Below are positions 44,217-52,508 of a stretch of DNA of 64,000 nt, in pieces; the stretch's first letter is position 1; each line of letters starts with the position of its first letter. The translations under genes and the position numbers were made by a program. The notes below the pieces were generated by a model. It saw nothing but the letters and a program-made list of their open reading frames with translations. It did not search any database and was not told the DNA's origin. Source of the DNA: Acuticoccus kalidii (GTDB lineage Bacteria > Pseudomonadota > Alphaproteobacteria > Rhizobiales > Amorphaceae); assembly GCF_021556395.1 (NCBI RefSeq), contig NZ_JAKGCS010000024.1, positions 617,807 to 681,806 on the forward strand, in the 5' to 3' direction.

Positions 44217-44465
44217 ATGAGGTCAATCACCTACACCAAGGCCGCGACCAAGACCCTCCGGAAAATGCCGGCCAACGAGGCCAAGCGCATCCGGGCCAAG
44301 ATCGAGGCCTATGCAGTGGATCCGGCATCAGTGGCCAACAACGTGAAGGCGCTTCAGAACAGCCCTTACATTCGCCTCCGGGTCGGCGATTGGCGGGTGA
44401 TCATGCAGGACGGCGACGTGCTCATGATCGTCAAGGTCGGGGCCCGCGGCAGCGTCTACGAGTAA
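44217..44465 (+). CDS. RelE-type toxin
   Basis: 82 residues of the RelE/ParE superfamily: AATKTLRKMPANEAKRIRAK, NNVKALQNSPYIRLRVGDWR, VIMQDGDVLMIVKVGARGSV. The NSPYIRLRVGDWRV block holds the conserved basic residues that in RelE act on ribosome-bound mRNA. No ribosome site before ATG 44217; with the promoter given it would be leaderless. The antitoxin follows 13 bases downstream, the toxin-first order seen in HigBA-like pairs. Confidence 0.88.
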   Translation: MRSITYTKAATKTLRKMPANEAKRIRAKIEAYAVDPASVANNVKALQNSPYIRLRVGDWRVIMQDGDVLMIVKVGARGSVYE

Positions 44466-44478
44466 GGAGGCATCGAAC

Positions 44479-44820
44479 ATGAGCGACACCGTCACCATTC
44501 CCCGCGAGGAGTATGAGCGCCTTCTCGCCATTGCCGAGGACGCGAAGGACATTGCCGACGCGGACCGCATCGTTGCCGCCGTCTCGAGCGGCGACGAGGA
44601 GACCATCCCCGCCGAGTATGTGAACCGCATGGTCGATGGAGAGAGCCCGCTCCGCGTTTTTCGCGATCTGCGGGGCTTCACTCAGGCTCACCTGGCAGAA
44701 CTGTCAGGCGTCAACCGGGTGATGATCGCCAACATCGAGGCCGGCAAGCGTTCGGGCTCCATCGAGACGATGAAACGTCTGGCGACGGCGCTATCCCTGA
44801 CGGTGGACGACCTGATCTGA
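44479..44820 (+). CDS. XRE-family antitoxin
   Basis: 113 residues. The N-terminal half (MSDTVTIPREEYERLLAIAE, then DIADADRIVAAVSSGDEETI) is the PHD/RelB-like toxin-binding part; the C-terminal HTH runs from LRVFRDLRGFTQAHLAELSG to IETMKRLATALSLTVDDLI. It neutralises the upstream RelE toxin and should bind the TGTATCT palindrome. AAGGAGG nine bases before ATG 44479. Confidence 0.88.
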   Translation: MSDTVTIPREEYERLLAIAEDAKDIADADRIVAAVSSGDEETIPAEYVNRMVDGESPLRVFRDLRGFTQAHLAELSGVNRVMIANIEAGKRSGSIETMKRLATALSLTVDDLI

Positions 44821-44977
44821 AGGACTCTCCGCCCCGCGGGAATTCCATTGATCATGCGCCGTCATGCCGCCCAATGAGGCACGAGATCGCAACCAGCGTC
44901 TGCGGAACTCACAGCCCGGACATTGACACTTCGGATGGTGGCAAAGAGGGTATCAACCCGAATACTGGATAGATATT

Positions 44978-45454
44978 ATGCACAAAATGACTTTGCTAGC
45001 GGCCATCGTCGGCGCTCTGCTTTCGTCGACCGCCTCCGCACAAGAGTTTCAACCGCTTTCGGAATACATCGAACGTCCGCCGGAAGATCAGGTTTCGAGC
45101 TACATCTTTGAACGCTGCGCGGGCCTCTACCAAGGCATCCTCGCGTACAACCCAACGCGAATGACTGATGAGGTAAGCGAGAGATTTGAACAATCAATTG
45201 CCATCGTGGCCCTAGTGGCAGTTAAGCTGAGGGAGAAAGCCTCCATCACAGAAACACCGCCAGATGTGCTGACGAACTCGACTGCAAACGACATCGTCAG
45301 AATTGCAGAAATTTATCTGGACCGGATAAAAAACAATTATGCGACGACCGGGCAAGCTTTCGCTGATGACGCCCTCATTACAGGTGATTTAGACACGTGC
45401 CGACAGATCACAGAGATTTTCCGGGGCATCATCCCTCCCGACGCCTTGAAGTGA
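44978..45454 (+). CDS. Exported protein, unknown
   Basis: 158 residues with a Sec signal (MTLLAAIVGALLSSTASAQE after MHK). The mature part is helical, with two Cys (about residues 47 and 140) that could form a disulfide. Composition is more AT-rich than the phage genes, so it is likely cargo. No family recognised. It precedes the membrane-anchored gene at 45468 by 13 bases and may be co-transcribed. Confidence 0.65.
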   Translation: MHKMTLLAAIVGALLSSTASAQEFQPLSEYIERPPEDQVSSYIFERCAGLYQGILAYNPTRMTDEVSERFEQSIAIVALVAVKLREKASITETPPDVLTNSTANDIVRIAEIYLDRIKNNYATTGQAFADDALITGDLDTCRQITEIFRGIIPPDALK

Positions 45455-45467
45455 TCTGAGCACTGAA

Positions 45468-45986
45468 TTGACCGTAGAAATCTGGCCCATCGTCCAAGGC
45501 GTGTGCGCTGTTTTCGGAGCAGGTGCCTCACTCGCTCTATTGGTGGACAGGCTATCAAAAAGCCGGCCATCCGCTTACATTATCGCGAAGACCCTCGGGC
45601 CCGATGACCGCCGATGGCCATTTATCCGCGTGACGAACAATTCGGATAGACCAATCTTGGTCTCCTTTGAGAATGCCGAAGACCGGCCGATTGGCCTTTC
45701 TATCGACAATTCGATCGATGCGATCGCCGCCACACTATTGGATAACATTTCAAGGATCCATGTGGATGGTAAGGCGCACCGGGATATTCAAATCATAATC
45801 CATCCTCGGCTTTCGCGAGAGGATCATTTGACCTGCGTATTGAAGTGGCGTTGGGCACAGCTCCCACGATGGCGCCGCAACCTGCGAGAGGACCTTTTAA
45901 ACAAATATGGGTCCACCCTCGAGATTAGTTTCACCGCACGCCAACTCGATCTACTGCGCGAGGATGAACTTTTTTCAGATAGCTGA
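45468..45986 (+). CDS. Membrane-anchored protein, unknown
   Basis: 172 residues from a TTG start. One N-terminal membrane segment (VQGVCAVFGAGASLALLVDR) and a soluble beta-rich domain (AYIIAKTLGPDDRRWPFIRV, then QIIIHPRLSREDHLTCVLKW). No family recognised. The TTG is preceded by no clear ribosome site; the frame is otherwise consistent. Probably cargo with the exported protein upstream. Confidence 0.55.
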   Translation: MTVEIWPIVQGVCAVFGAGASLALLVDRLSKSRPSAYIIAKTLGPDDRRWPFIRVTNNSDRPILVSFENAEDRPIGLSIDNSIDAIAATLLDNISRIHVDGKAHRDIQIIIHPRLSREDHLTCVLKWRWAQLPRWRRNLREDLLNKYGSTLEISFTARQLDLLREDELFSDS

Positions 45987-46145
45987 ACCTACTCCATAGG
46001 GTTCGACATCTGACCGCCACCTGAGCACCTTCAATTGGCACAGGGGTCGCCGGTCTCTCCCGGCGGTCACCTCATCCAGGGGAGGCCCCGGCGCACAGTG
46101 CTGGGCGATGCGGCTGCTGAGGTTGGCGGGGTCGCATCCTGGATA

Positions 46146-46221
46146 TGGTTGCGGAGGCCAGATTCGCACCGGCGACCTCCTGCTTATGAGGCAGGCGAGA
46201 TGGCTGCTTCTCCACTCCGCA
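46146..46221 (-). tRNA. tRNA-Met (CAU), initiator-derived, atypical
   Basis: 76 bases fold as a full cloverleaf: acceptor TGCGGAG/CTCCGCA (seven pairs), D stem GAGA/TCTC, anticodon stem CCTGC/GCAGG with loop CTCATAA (CAU), T stem GCCGG/CTGGC, then A and encoded CCA. Segments TGGAG, CTCATAA, AGGTC and ACCA match the bacterial initiator tRNA, but the C1xA72 mismatch is replaced by a T-A pair, the three G-C pairs of the anticodon stem are missing, the D loop AGCAGCCA lacks GG, and the T loop is TGCGAAT. It may work as Met tRNA, an Ile(CAU) tRNA after modification, or be degenerate. Confidence 0.8.
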
Positions 46222-46229
46222 GAAACTGG

Positions 46230-46937
46230 CTATGCCGCCTCCGCCAATCCGAGCTTCTCGCGCTTGCGAGCCTCGATCTCGGCGCGCCGGCGGCGCATTC
46301 GCTTGTTGTGATCTTCGATCGCCTTCGCGCTTCTCGCAGCGGCGTCAGGCTCATCTTCATCGTGAGCCAGAGGCTTTGCATCGGCGGTCATCCACGCCCT
46401 CGGCGCGTGTGCCGCCTGCTGCAACGCGAGTTCGTCCAGCGTTGCGTTTTGTTTACCCGAAACCGCCGTGTCGATGAACACCCCAGAAACGCCCGTTTCG
46501 CCCAACAATTCAACATCATGGCGAAAATGGCCTGCGATTTCGCAAATGGCCCGATCCGCGCGCCTTTTGCCCGTGTGCTCCTCAATCCCCTCGCCGCGGC
46601 ACCAGCCCTTCATGGACCGACCGCCGGACTTCATCCGGGCCCATGCGAGCACGGCGCGCCGATTGTTCTCAACCGTGACGAGGCGCGCGATCCAGTCGAG
46701 ACACTCCTCCCAGCGCGTCACCTCGGCGGCGGTTGCGGAGCGCGCAAACCGGCCGGCGGCATAGGCGGCCTTTTCCTCGTCGGACCAGCCGGCGAGGTCG
46801 TCTTGATCTCGGATGATGGATGGCCAGAAGCCCGATGCAGATGCGGGGCGAGCGCGGCCGGCGGGGAGTTTGCGCTCTGTCATCGCGGCCTCGATCAGGC
46901 GCGCGCGGATGATCTCTTTAGCGGTCTCTTGCGGCAT
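46230..46937 (-). CDS. DUF6362-like phage protein
   Basis: 235 residues. After an N-terminal helical part (QETAKEIIRARLIEAAMTER) the core TAAEVTRWEECLDWIARLVT, then RRAVLAWARMKSGGRSMKGW and HTGKRRADRAICEIAGHFRH resembles the DUF6362 proteins of alphaproteobacterial phages; the helix-turn-helix look suggests DNA contact. ATG 46937 has GGAGGG seven bases upstream; a GTG six codons earlier is less likely. It ends eight bases before the tRNA gene. Confidence 0.7.
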   Translation of the reverse strand: MPQETAKEIIRARLIEAAMTERKLPAGRARPASASGFWPSIIRDQDDLAGWSDEEKAAYAAGRFARSATAAEVTRWEECLDWIARLVTVENNRRAVLAWARMKSGGRSMKGWCRGEGIEEHTGKRRADRAICEIAGHFRHDVELLGETGVSGVFIDTAVSGKQNATLDELALQQAAHAPRAWMTADAKPLAHDEDEPDAAARSAKAIEDHNKRMRRRRAEIEARKREKLGLAEAA

Positions 46938-47049
46938 GGACGGCCCTCCATTCACGGTCTGTTCGATATCTACCGTAAATGGAGGGGGAGGCGAAGCTGG
47001 ATGGAAAGTGATGCCCCGTTCGTCCTACGAATTTAGCGCTATGTCGCTC

Positions 47050-47586
47050 CTAATGCGCCATGGTCTCATAAAGGTAGCGATCAGCGACCGGCAAGAATGT
47101 ATCTATAAGAAGACGGGGTCTCGGGCCCCTCGCGCCCGGCTCGGCGACATAGCGTAGGGCGAAATCTGATTCTTTAGAATGTAGCGCACTGAGATCAGAA
47201 ATATATTCTGCTAGAATCGTCACGGGATCCTCGGAAAACCCATCTATAAATCTCCGAGACGCCTCAGCACGTTGCCACGCCCCCCGAGCTGCGGTTTCCG
47301 CATCGCCGCGTAAACGCCGGTTCGACTCGTGCGCCCATAGCTTGGCAATGTCGTGCCCATACCCCTTTTTCAACTCATAAGGATCGAGCCCTTCACCGAC
47401 GAGGTTGCCCTTCAGCAGCACCTCAATCCCATGCGCCGTGAGGTGAAGGATCGGAACGCTCACAAGTCGAGCTTCCCGACCATTAGTTGAGCGGAACAAC
47501 ACCTCCGCTGCGGTCAAATATCTCATCCCCGCCGCGAGAAGCTTTTGATGCGTCGTTGGTCCCGCTTCGGATTCCTCATCGGTCAT
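47050..47586 (-). CDS. HEPN-like domain protein
   Basis: 178 residues, all-helical. SVPILHLTAHGIEVLLKGNL followed by KKGYGHDIAKLW is the pattern of HEPN-fold proteins. I do not find the Rx4-6H ribonuclease motif, so it may be a structural or nucleotide-binding member rather than an RNase. It lies just beyond the helicase side of the early region; a host-interaction or protective role is possible but not shown. Confidence 0.7.
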   Translation of the reverse strand: MTDEESEAGPTTHQKLLAAGMRYLTAAEVLFRSTNGREARLVSVPILHLTAHGIEVLLKGNLVGEGLDPYELKKGYGHDIAKLWAHESNRRLRGDAETAARGAWQRAEASRRFIDGFSEDPVTILAEYISDLSALHSKESDFALRYVAEPGARGPRPRLLIDTFLPVADRYLYETMAH

Positions 47587-47639
47587 GCTTTAGTCCTTTC
47601 GCGGAGTGCCATCAGCGCCTGATAGTGGACGCTGTCCGA

Positions 47640-47984
47640 TCAGAAACACGTGACCATGCCACGCCCTGTGGCAACGCATGTTCGTGGCGCTTGCCGAACA
47701 GAGACATTGGTCTGAGCTTCAGCTACCGCCATCCTGTTTCGCTGGTCCATACAGGAACGGTACTCTCCGCGAGATCGCAGCACATCCTCGATCGCCATAT
47801 TTGTGCGTTCATCTCGGAATACATTGCGATCTATTACCTGGTCGCACAGACGGGCCGTTGAGACTGTGTTTAATTTGGCCCGAAGTTCCTGGTCAGTCAT
47901 CTGACGCGCCCGCTCATTCTCAGAAGAGATGCAACCTGAGACGCTCGCAAACGCCGCCAGGACCAAGAAAAATCGAGCGACCAT
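47640..47984 (-). CDS. Small lipoprotein, unknown
   Basis: 114 residues. MVARFFLVLAAFASVSGC is a lipoprotein signal with the acylated Cys at 18. The mature part is helical and charged (QMTDQELRAKLNTVSTARLC), then RTNMAIEDVLRSRGEYRSC and a Cys-rich end. Upstream in-frame codons read as another frame's product, so ATG 47984 is chosen. Anchoring in the host envelope as a superinfection-exclusion factor is one guess. Confidence 0.6.
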   Translation of the reverse strand: MVARFFLVLAAFASVSGCISSENERARQMTDQELRAKLNTVSTARLCDQVIDRNVFRDERTNMAIEDVLRSRGEYRSCMDQRNRMAVAEAQTNVSVRQAPRTCVATGRGMVTCF

Positions 47985-48036
47985 CAGATCTATCCCACGT
48001 TGTGAAAGACGAATGTTGTACCGATTTCCGTCGATA

Positions 48037-48348
48037 TCACCAGCCCCTCCATTCAGCCGCCGCCAGTTCGCGAAACCTCGCCAGGCTTTCCCTCGTGACC
48101 GGCACACCGTTGAGCATCAGGTGAGCGGCGAGGGCCGGCAAATCGTCGACGTGGTGCAGCCGCGTCGCATCCTCCCGCCAGAAATCCACGGCCATACGAT
48201 ACTGCCTCATCCGAGCACCTCTGATCACGGCGGTGTCGACACCGAAGACCTCCGCCGCGAGCGTCTCTCGGTAGAAACCTCTCGCTAAAGGCCCCTCTCG
48301 AACTTTCGCGCGATGTTGCTCATTCGAAACCCGCCGTGCCGCGCTCAC
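48037..48348 (-). CDS. Small early phage protein, unknown
   Basis: 103 residues from GTG 48348, which overlaps the helicase stop as GTGA. Basic and helical: SAARRVSNEQHRAKVREG, AAEVFGVDTAVIRGARMRQY, then LALARF-type helices to the end. It may be a helicase loader or accessory protein by position, but no motif supports this. Confidence 0.65.
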   Translation of the reverse strand: MSAARRVSNEQHRAKVREGPLARGFYRETLAAEVFGVDTAVIRGARMRQYRMAVDFWREDATRLHHVDDLPALAAHLMLNGVPVTRESLARFRELAAAEWRGW

Positions 48349-49763
48349 GACCGACCTCCCCACTCCTCGAACACGTCAAGCGGCTCATAGCGAGTCCGTG
48401 CGCCGTTCCACTTCATCACGACCTTGCCGCCGGCGGACCCATGTCGGACCTTTTCGGCGATGATCTCGCCCTTCCCTTCCCATGCCCGCATCATCTCGGA
48501 CCACGCGTCGTGCTGATCGACCTTCGAGGCCGCGGGCTCGACCATCGGCAACACCATCTCCGGCCGGTGAGCGAGGAGGATCAAGTCGGCATATTCTTCC
48601 ATATCGCCGCCGCCATAGAGATCGTAGCGCGTCGGGCGGAGATCTTTGAGCGCGTGGCCGCCGCCATTGACGATCCGCTTCATCCCCTCTCTGGTCATCT
48701 GCGACAGCATCAGGACCGGGCATTCGGCTTCCTTGCTCAGTGCCTTCAGATCGTCCATCGCGATCGCAATCCGCTCGATCCGGTCCCTGACCTTGCCCTC
48801 GACGTGCACGAGCTTGTTGTGATCGACAACGATCAGCCCGAGCCGTCCATGACGGCCGCGCGCCCCAAGCGCCGAGGCGCGGATCTGGGCCGTCGTCTGG
48901 CGCGGGCGCCATCGCAGCTCGAGCCGATGCCCCTCGATCGCGCGTGACGTGTCGATCACCGCATCGACCTCGGCGGCGTTCAGGCCGCCGCGCCGCAAGC
49001 GGGACATCGACACGCCCGAGAGGCTCGCGAGATGCCGCTCCGCCATCGAAAGACCGTCCATTTCGAGCTGGTAGAATTGGACCGGGAGCGAGGCGGATAC
49101 GTGCCACGCGATCTGCATCGCGAGCGCCGATTTGCCCGAGCCGCTCGACCCACCGAGGACGACGAGGTCGCCTGGCATCCACGCTCCTGTGAGGCGCTCG
49201 ATCTCCTCGACGCCGATTGAGACGCCGCGCGTTGCCGCCGGCCCGTCTTCGTCCGTTGCTCGAGACGCTGCGCTCTTGATGAGGGTTGTGAAGCTCGAGC
49301 TGAAGCGATCGGACCGGCCGCCGATCGCCCGCGTAAACCCTTCGATGATTCGAGACATGGCTTCCTCTGCACTAAGGTCTGGATCGGTGATGTGTTTGAC
49401 GGCGGTCTGAGCCTCGTCGCTCAAACGTCGCTTTTTGGCTGCCTCGGATAGGCTCTCGACGAGGTCCCCGATCGCGACGGGCTCGCTCTCCTGCGTGTCG
49501 GCGGCGTTGGCGAGGAGCGTCGCGAGATAGACCCCAATCGGGTCGATCTCCTCCGGCACCTTCCGCGCGTTAGATTCGACCAACGACATCGCGAACGACC
49601 CGCGGTCGTGCGTGTCCTCGATCGCCTGCCAGACGCAGCGCGTGAAGGCGTGTGAGAAATCCTCGATGCCAAGCCGCTCGTTGACGCTCTCGGAATGGAA
49701 AAGAAGGGGATTGAGCAGGAGCAGCCCGAGAAGGTCCTCCTCGATGGCGCGTGTGTCCCTCAT
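48345..49763 (-). CDS. Replicative DNA helicase, DnaB-type
   Basis: 472 residues. An N-terminal DnaB-N-like helical domain (EEDLLGLLLLNPLLFHSESV) precedes the RecA-like motor: Walker A GGSSGSGKSALA (204-215), Walker B region GLIVVDHNKLV, and the DLILLAHRPEM block. It unwinds DNA at the phage fork. ATG 49763 overlaps the primase stop (ATGA). With the primase gene next to it, the pair provides phage-coded fork entry. Confidence 0.9.
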   Translation of the reverse strand: MRDTRAIEEDLLGLLLLNPLLFHSESVNERLGIEDFSHAFTRCVWQAIEDTHDRGSFAMSLVESNARKVPEEIDPIGVYLATLLANAADTQESEPVAIGDLVESLSEAAKKRRLSDEAQTAVKHITDPDLSAEEAMSRIIEGFTRAIGGRSDRFSSSFTTLIKSAASRATDEDGPAATRGVSIGVEEIERLTGAWMPGDLVVLGGSSGSGKSALAMQIAWHVSASLPVQFYQLEMDGLSMAERHLASLSGVSMSRLRRGGLNAAEVDAVIDTSRAIEGHRLELRWRPRQTTAQIRASALGARGRHGRLGLIVVDHNKLVHVEGKVRDRIERIAIAMDDLKALSKEAECPVLMLSQMTREGMKRIVNGGGHALKDLRPTRYDLYGGGDMEEYADLILLAHRPEMVLPMVEPAASKVDQHDAWSEMMRAWEGKGEIIAEKVRHGSAGGKVVMKWNGARTRYEPLDVFEEWGGRS

Positions 49764-50833
49764 GCGCGGGCCATCCGGGACACGCGGCGAAGGACGTCGT
49801 TGTAGTCGGCGCCGCGCCGCGGGCGAGACGGATCGATGAGGCAGGCGATCCCCTGCTCGTCCATCCGCGCCTTCAAGTCGAAGGCAGCCAAGACGCCCGG
49901 CGAGGGCCGCCATTCATCCGTCGCTCGCCGGCGCCGCGCCACGTCGTAATCGGGATAGATATGGATGCGCCCGACCTCGAACGGCGGCTCGAACGTCATC
50001 ATGCCGCTGGTCGACAGCGCCGCCCACACGGGGATCCGACCGCCCGATAGGCACATGACTGACAACGCAGTCTCGACGCCCTCGGCGAGCCCGATCTTTC
50101 CCGCGGCGGGCGGGCCGAGGCGAACGGCTCCGCCCTTCACCGGACCGAGCCCGAGCTTCGACTCTCCGCCGAATGCCTTCTGACCCTCTTTCGTGATGTA
50201 GATGCGCCAGACGCCGAGGAGCTCGCCGGCCGGACCATCGACACGGCACAGCATCGCCGGCGACCACGCCCCGGACGGATGCTTGATCGAGCGCGCAAAG
50301 CGGAGCGAGTCCGGCCACGCATCGAGGCTGATGCCGCGATTTCGGAGATATCGCTCGGCCGGCGATCCAGCGATCGGCTCACCGTGATCCCAGAGCCAGC
50401 GGGCGTTGTCCTGCTTTTGCTCGCGCTCGGCCTGCGCCTCGGCTTCCGCGGCCGCGCGGCGACGCTCAGCGTCCGCCCTCGCCTTCTCCCGCGCGCGCTG
50501 TGCGGCCTCGTCATCGACCGCGCGACTGTCCATGCCGAGGAACCGACGGGCATAGTCAAACGCAGGCGCGAAATCAGAACTCGTCGGCTCGCCGCTTTCC
50601 CCCTTCAACACGTAGGCGATTAGGGACACCGGACCGCCACCGAACCCCTGCGAGAACCGGTACCAGCTCCCCTGGTAGCGGCCGGACAGAGCAACGGAAT
50701 AAGAGCTCGAGGTGTCCCCGCTTGGATAGGCTCTGCCGCGGTGACGCTTCCAGCCTGGGTTCAATCGCGACAGCAGCTCCTCAATCCGATCGCGGAGCTG
50801 CTTGTCGATCTCTTCGGAATCGTCGTGCCTCAC
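49760..50833 (-). CDS. Toprim primase (DUF7146-type)
   Basis: 357 residues. Residues 1-95 are a CHC2-like substitute (WKRHRGRAYPSGDTSSSYSV, WYRFSQGFGGGPVSLIAYVL), followed by a charged coiled linker and a Toprim domain: KIGLAEGVETALSVMCLSGG and IHIYPDYDVA carry the conserved Glu and DxD acidic residues. It makes RNA primers for phage replication. GTG 50833 overlaps the GcrA-like gene stop. Confidence 0.88.
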   Translation of the reverse strand: MRHDDSEEIDKQLRDRIEELLSRLNPGWKRHRGRAYPSGDTSSSYSVALSGRYQGSWYRFSQGFGGGPVSLIAYVLKGESGEPTSSDFAPAFDYARRFLGMDSRAVDDEAAQRAREKARADAERRRAAAEAEAQAEREQKQDNARWLWDHGEPIAGSPAERYLRNRGISLDAWPDSLRFARSIKHPSGAWSPAMLCRVDGPAGELLGVWRIYITKEGQKAFGGESKLGLGPVKGGAVRLGPPAAGKIGLAEGVETALSVMCLSGGRIPVWAALSTSGMMTFEPPFEVGRIHIYPDYDVARRRRATDEWRPSPGVLAAFDLKARMDEQGIACLIDPSRPRRGADYNDVLRRVSRMARA

Positions 50834-51339
50834 GCCGCGCTCTCCAGCGCCTTGACCGCGCCCTTCTCACCGTTCGACGGAAGGCGCTCGAAGTGGGGGC
50901 GGCATTCGCAACAATAGGCGCTCCCGACCTCGGATGGCTGCCCACAGACGCGATATTCGTCGAGCTCGACACGGCCCTCATCGGGCCAAAGCGGCGTCCG
51001 GCAGGCGCTCCATGGCGCATCGATTAGCGACACGCCGCCGTCCTCGCGCACCGGGCGACACACGCCTTTGAGGACACGCTTCGCGAGGCCTTGATCGACC
51101 GGCGGGCGCTCCCTGTCACGCCATCCGCCATTTCCTTGCGCGGACACCTGTCGGAGGTGCGGTTTCGCGCGGCTTTGCTCTCCGATGATGTCGATGTCGG
51201 CTCGTTTGCAGAGACCAGTGACGGCACTCGCCGAACATTGAAGCTCCAGGCCCACCTCGCGGGCCGAAAGGCCCTGCCGCAGCAGGCTCCGCACCGCAAA
51301 GATCTTCGCCTCGCGGGTCATTTCATCCCAACGTTTCAT
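50830..51339 (-). CDS. GcrA-like regulator
   Basis: 169 residues. The N-terminal half, REAKIFAVRSLLRQGLSARE followed by VGLELQCSASAVTGLCKRAD, matches the GcrA helix-turn-helix; the C-terminal half holds SACRTPLWPDEGRV and CGQPSEVGSAYCCECRPHF with the Cys pairs expected of that family. GcrA couples transcription to CcrM methylation in alphaproteobacteria, so a phage copy could redirect sigma70 transcription. ATG 51339 overlaps the neighbouring stop. Confidence 0.8.
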   Translation of the reverse strand: MKRWDEMTREAKIFAVRSLLRQGLSAREVGLELQCSASAVTGLCKRADIDIIGEQSRAKPHLRQVSAQGNGGWRDRERPPVDQGLAKRVLKGVCRPVREDGGVSLIDAPWSACRTPLWPDEGRVELDEYRVCGQPSEVGSAYCCECRPHFERLPSNGEKGAVKALESAA

Positions 51340-51797
51340 AGGTCCAAATGTCCTTGGGCAGAGCCCTCGCCGAGGCGGTCCTTGAGACGATCGTGGAGGA
51401 GGCCGTAGACGACCCGGTTCCGCGATCCGACAGGCGCGACTTTCTCGCCGCGCGCGCCAGTCGCCTGATCGAAGAGAGCCAGCAGATTGATCTTGTCCAT
51501 TTCGTCGAGCCACCTCGAGGTGTCCTCGACCCATCGGGGGTGATTCAGGATTAGCCACGAGACCGCCGTGATGACGGGCTCGATCAGCGCGCGCTTGTTG
51601 TTGGTCGTCTCGACGATGCTGGTGAGGACCAAGCGCAGATGTCCCTCACCGTGCCGATCGAGGAGGTGCTCGAGCGTGGCGCCCGCATAGGTTTTGAGCT
51701 CGGGGCGCCGGACGTTGTTCGGCACGATCTCGACCCCGTACTCAGCGAGCACGCGGTCGAGGTCCGATTGCCTCTTCGCCTTTCGGGCACGCGCCAC
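51336..51797 (-). CDS. Phage replication-region protein, unknown
   Basis: 153 residues, helical. RKAKRQSDLDRVLAEYGVEI at the start, then LEHLLDRHGEGHLRLVLTSI and EPVITAVSWLILNHPRWVED. Found between DnaA-domain and GcrA-like genes. The start is GTG 51797; a GTG two codons later has a slightly better ribosome site. No family recognised, though such proteins are common in alphaproteobacterial prophage replication operons. Confidence 0.7.
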   Translation of the reverse strand: MARARKAKRQSDLDRVLAEYGVEIVPNNVRRPELKTYAGATLEHLLDRHGEGHLRLVLTSIVETTNNKRALIEPVITAVSWLILNHPRWVEDTSRWLDEMDKINLLALFDQATGARGEKVAPVGSRNRVVYGLLHDRLKDRLGEGSAQGHLDL

Positions 51798-51811
51798 CTC
51801 ACGACCCCGCG

Positions 51812-52327
51812 CTATTCGGTCAACTGCGCCTTGAAGCTCTCGACGAGCTCGGCGAACACGGCATCGCTAGCGATGCGCTTCTCGACCTTCTTGATCCCGT
51901 TTAGGACCGTGGTGTGGTCCCGCCCGCCAAATCTTGTGCCGATTTCAGGGAGTGATCGCGGCGTCAGGATATGGGCGAGATACATCGCGAGCTGTCGCGG
52001 CCCCACGAGGCGACGCGTGCGGCGCTCGCATTCAAGATCTGCGACCGTGAGTTCGTAGTCGTCGGCGACCGCCTTCTTGATCTGTTCGACCGGCCCTCGA
52101 ATGCTGATCCGCACGGATGGGGACAGCACATCTTCAGCGTTGTCGAAACGTATCTTGTCCGGCGCGGGCTCCGATGCGGTGGGTTCCGCGCCCCGCAATT
52201 CTGCGAAAGTCGGCGCATCCACCGGTCGGCGTTTCCGGTTCAGCCGTGCGGCCGCCGCCTTATGGCGCTCGTGGAACTGCACAGCGACGGAGTTTTGATA
52301 TGGCGCGTACACCGCGGCCCTCCTCAT
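51812..52327 (-). CDS. DnaA domain IV-like origin-binding protein
   Basis: 171 residues. Residues about 85-165 are the DnaA DNA-binding domain: ADLECERRTRRLVGPRQLAM, then YLAHILTPRSLPEIGTRFGG and the signature GGRDHTTV (134-141). The N-terminal 80 residues are a Pro/Ala/Arg-rich tail with no AAA+ ATPase, so it can bind DnaA-box-like sites but not unwind them. Probably marks the phage origin or interferes with host initiation. Confidence 0.9.
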   Translation of the reverse strand: MRRAAVYAPYQNSVAVQFHERHKAAAARLNRKRRPVDAPTFAELRGAEPTASEPAPDKIRFDNAEDVLSPSVRISIRGPVEQIKKAVADDYELTVADLECERRTRRLVGPRQLAMYLAHILTPRSLPEIGTRFGGRDHTTVLNGIKKVEKRIASDAVFAELVESFKAQLTE

Positions 52328-52358
52328 CTTCGTGTTGCTCTCGCGCTCGGCGGCGCGG

Positions 52359-52508
52359 TCAGGCGGCGAGCTTCAGCCGCCCGGTCTTCCGTTCGCGGGC
52401 CGCGTTCGGCTCGCGCTTGGACTTGTTGAGCCGGCGCTTACGCCGCTCGATCACCAGGACAGGAGTCGCCCCGCCCCGGCCGTAGATCTGCCGACGCCAT
52501 TCCTTCAC
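52359..52508 (-). CDS. 49-residue basic protein
   Basis: GTG 52508 overlaps the MT-A70 stop (GTGA). The product starts KEWRRQIYGRGGATPVLVIE and ends with a very basic stretch (RRKRRLNKSKREP). It may bind nucleic acid. Supported mainly by the tight overlap; no family recognised. Confidence 0.5.
   Translation of the reverse strand: MKEWRRQIYGRGGATPVLVIERRKRRLNKSKREPNAARERKTGRLKLAA

Noticed and set aside
46035..47036. Long rightward open frame over the tRNA and DUF6362-like gene
   Set aside because: It spans a tRNA and is antisense to a gene with family features and a good ribosome site; composition is Arg/Ala/Pro-rich as expected for a shadow frame.
47050..47586. HEPN protein as an active ribonuclease toxin
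   Set aside because: The Rx4-6H catalytic motif is not found and no adjacent nucleotidyltransferase partner is present.
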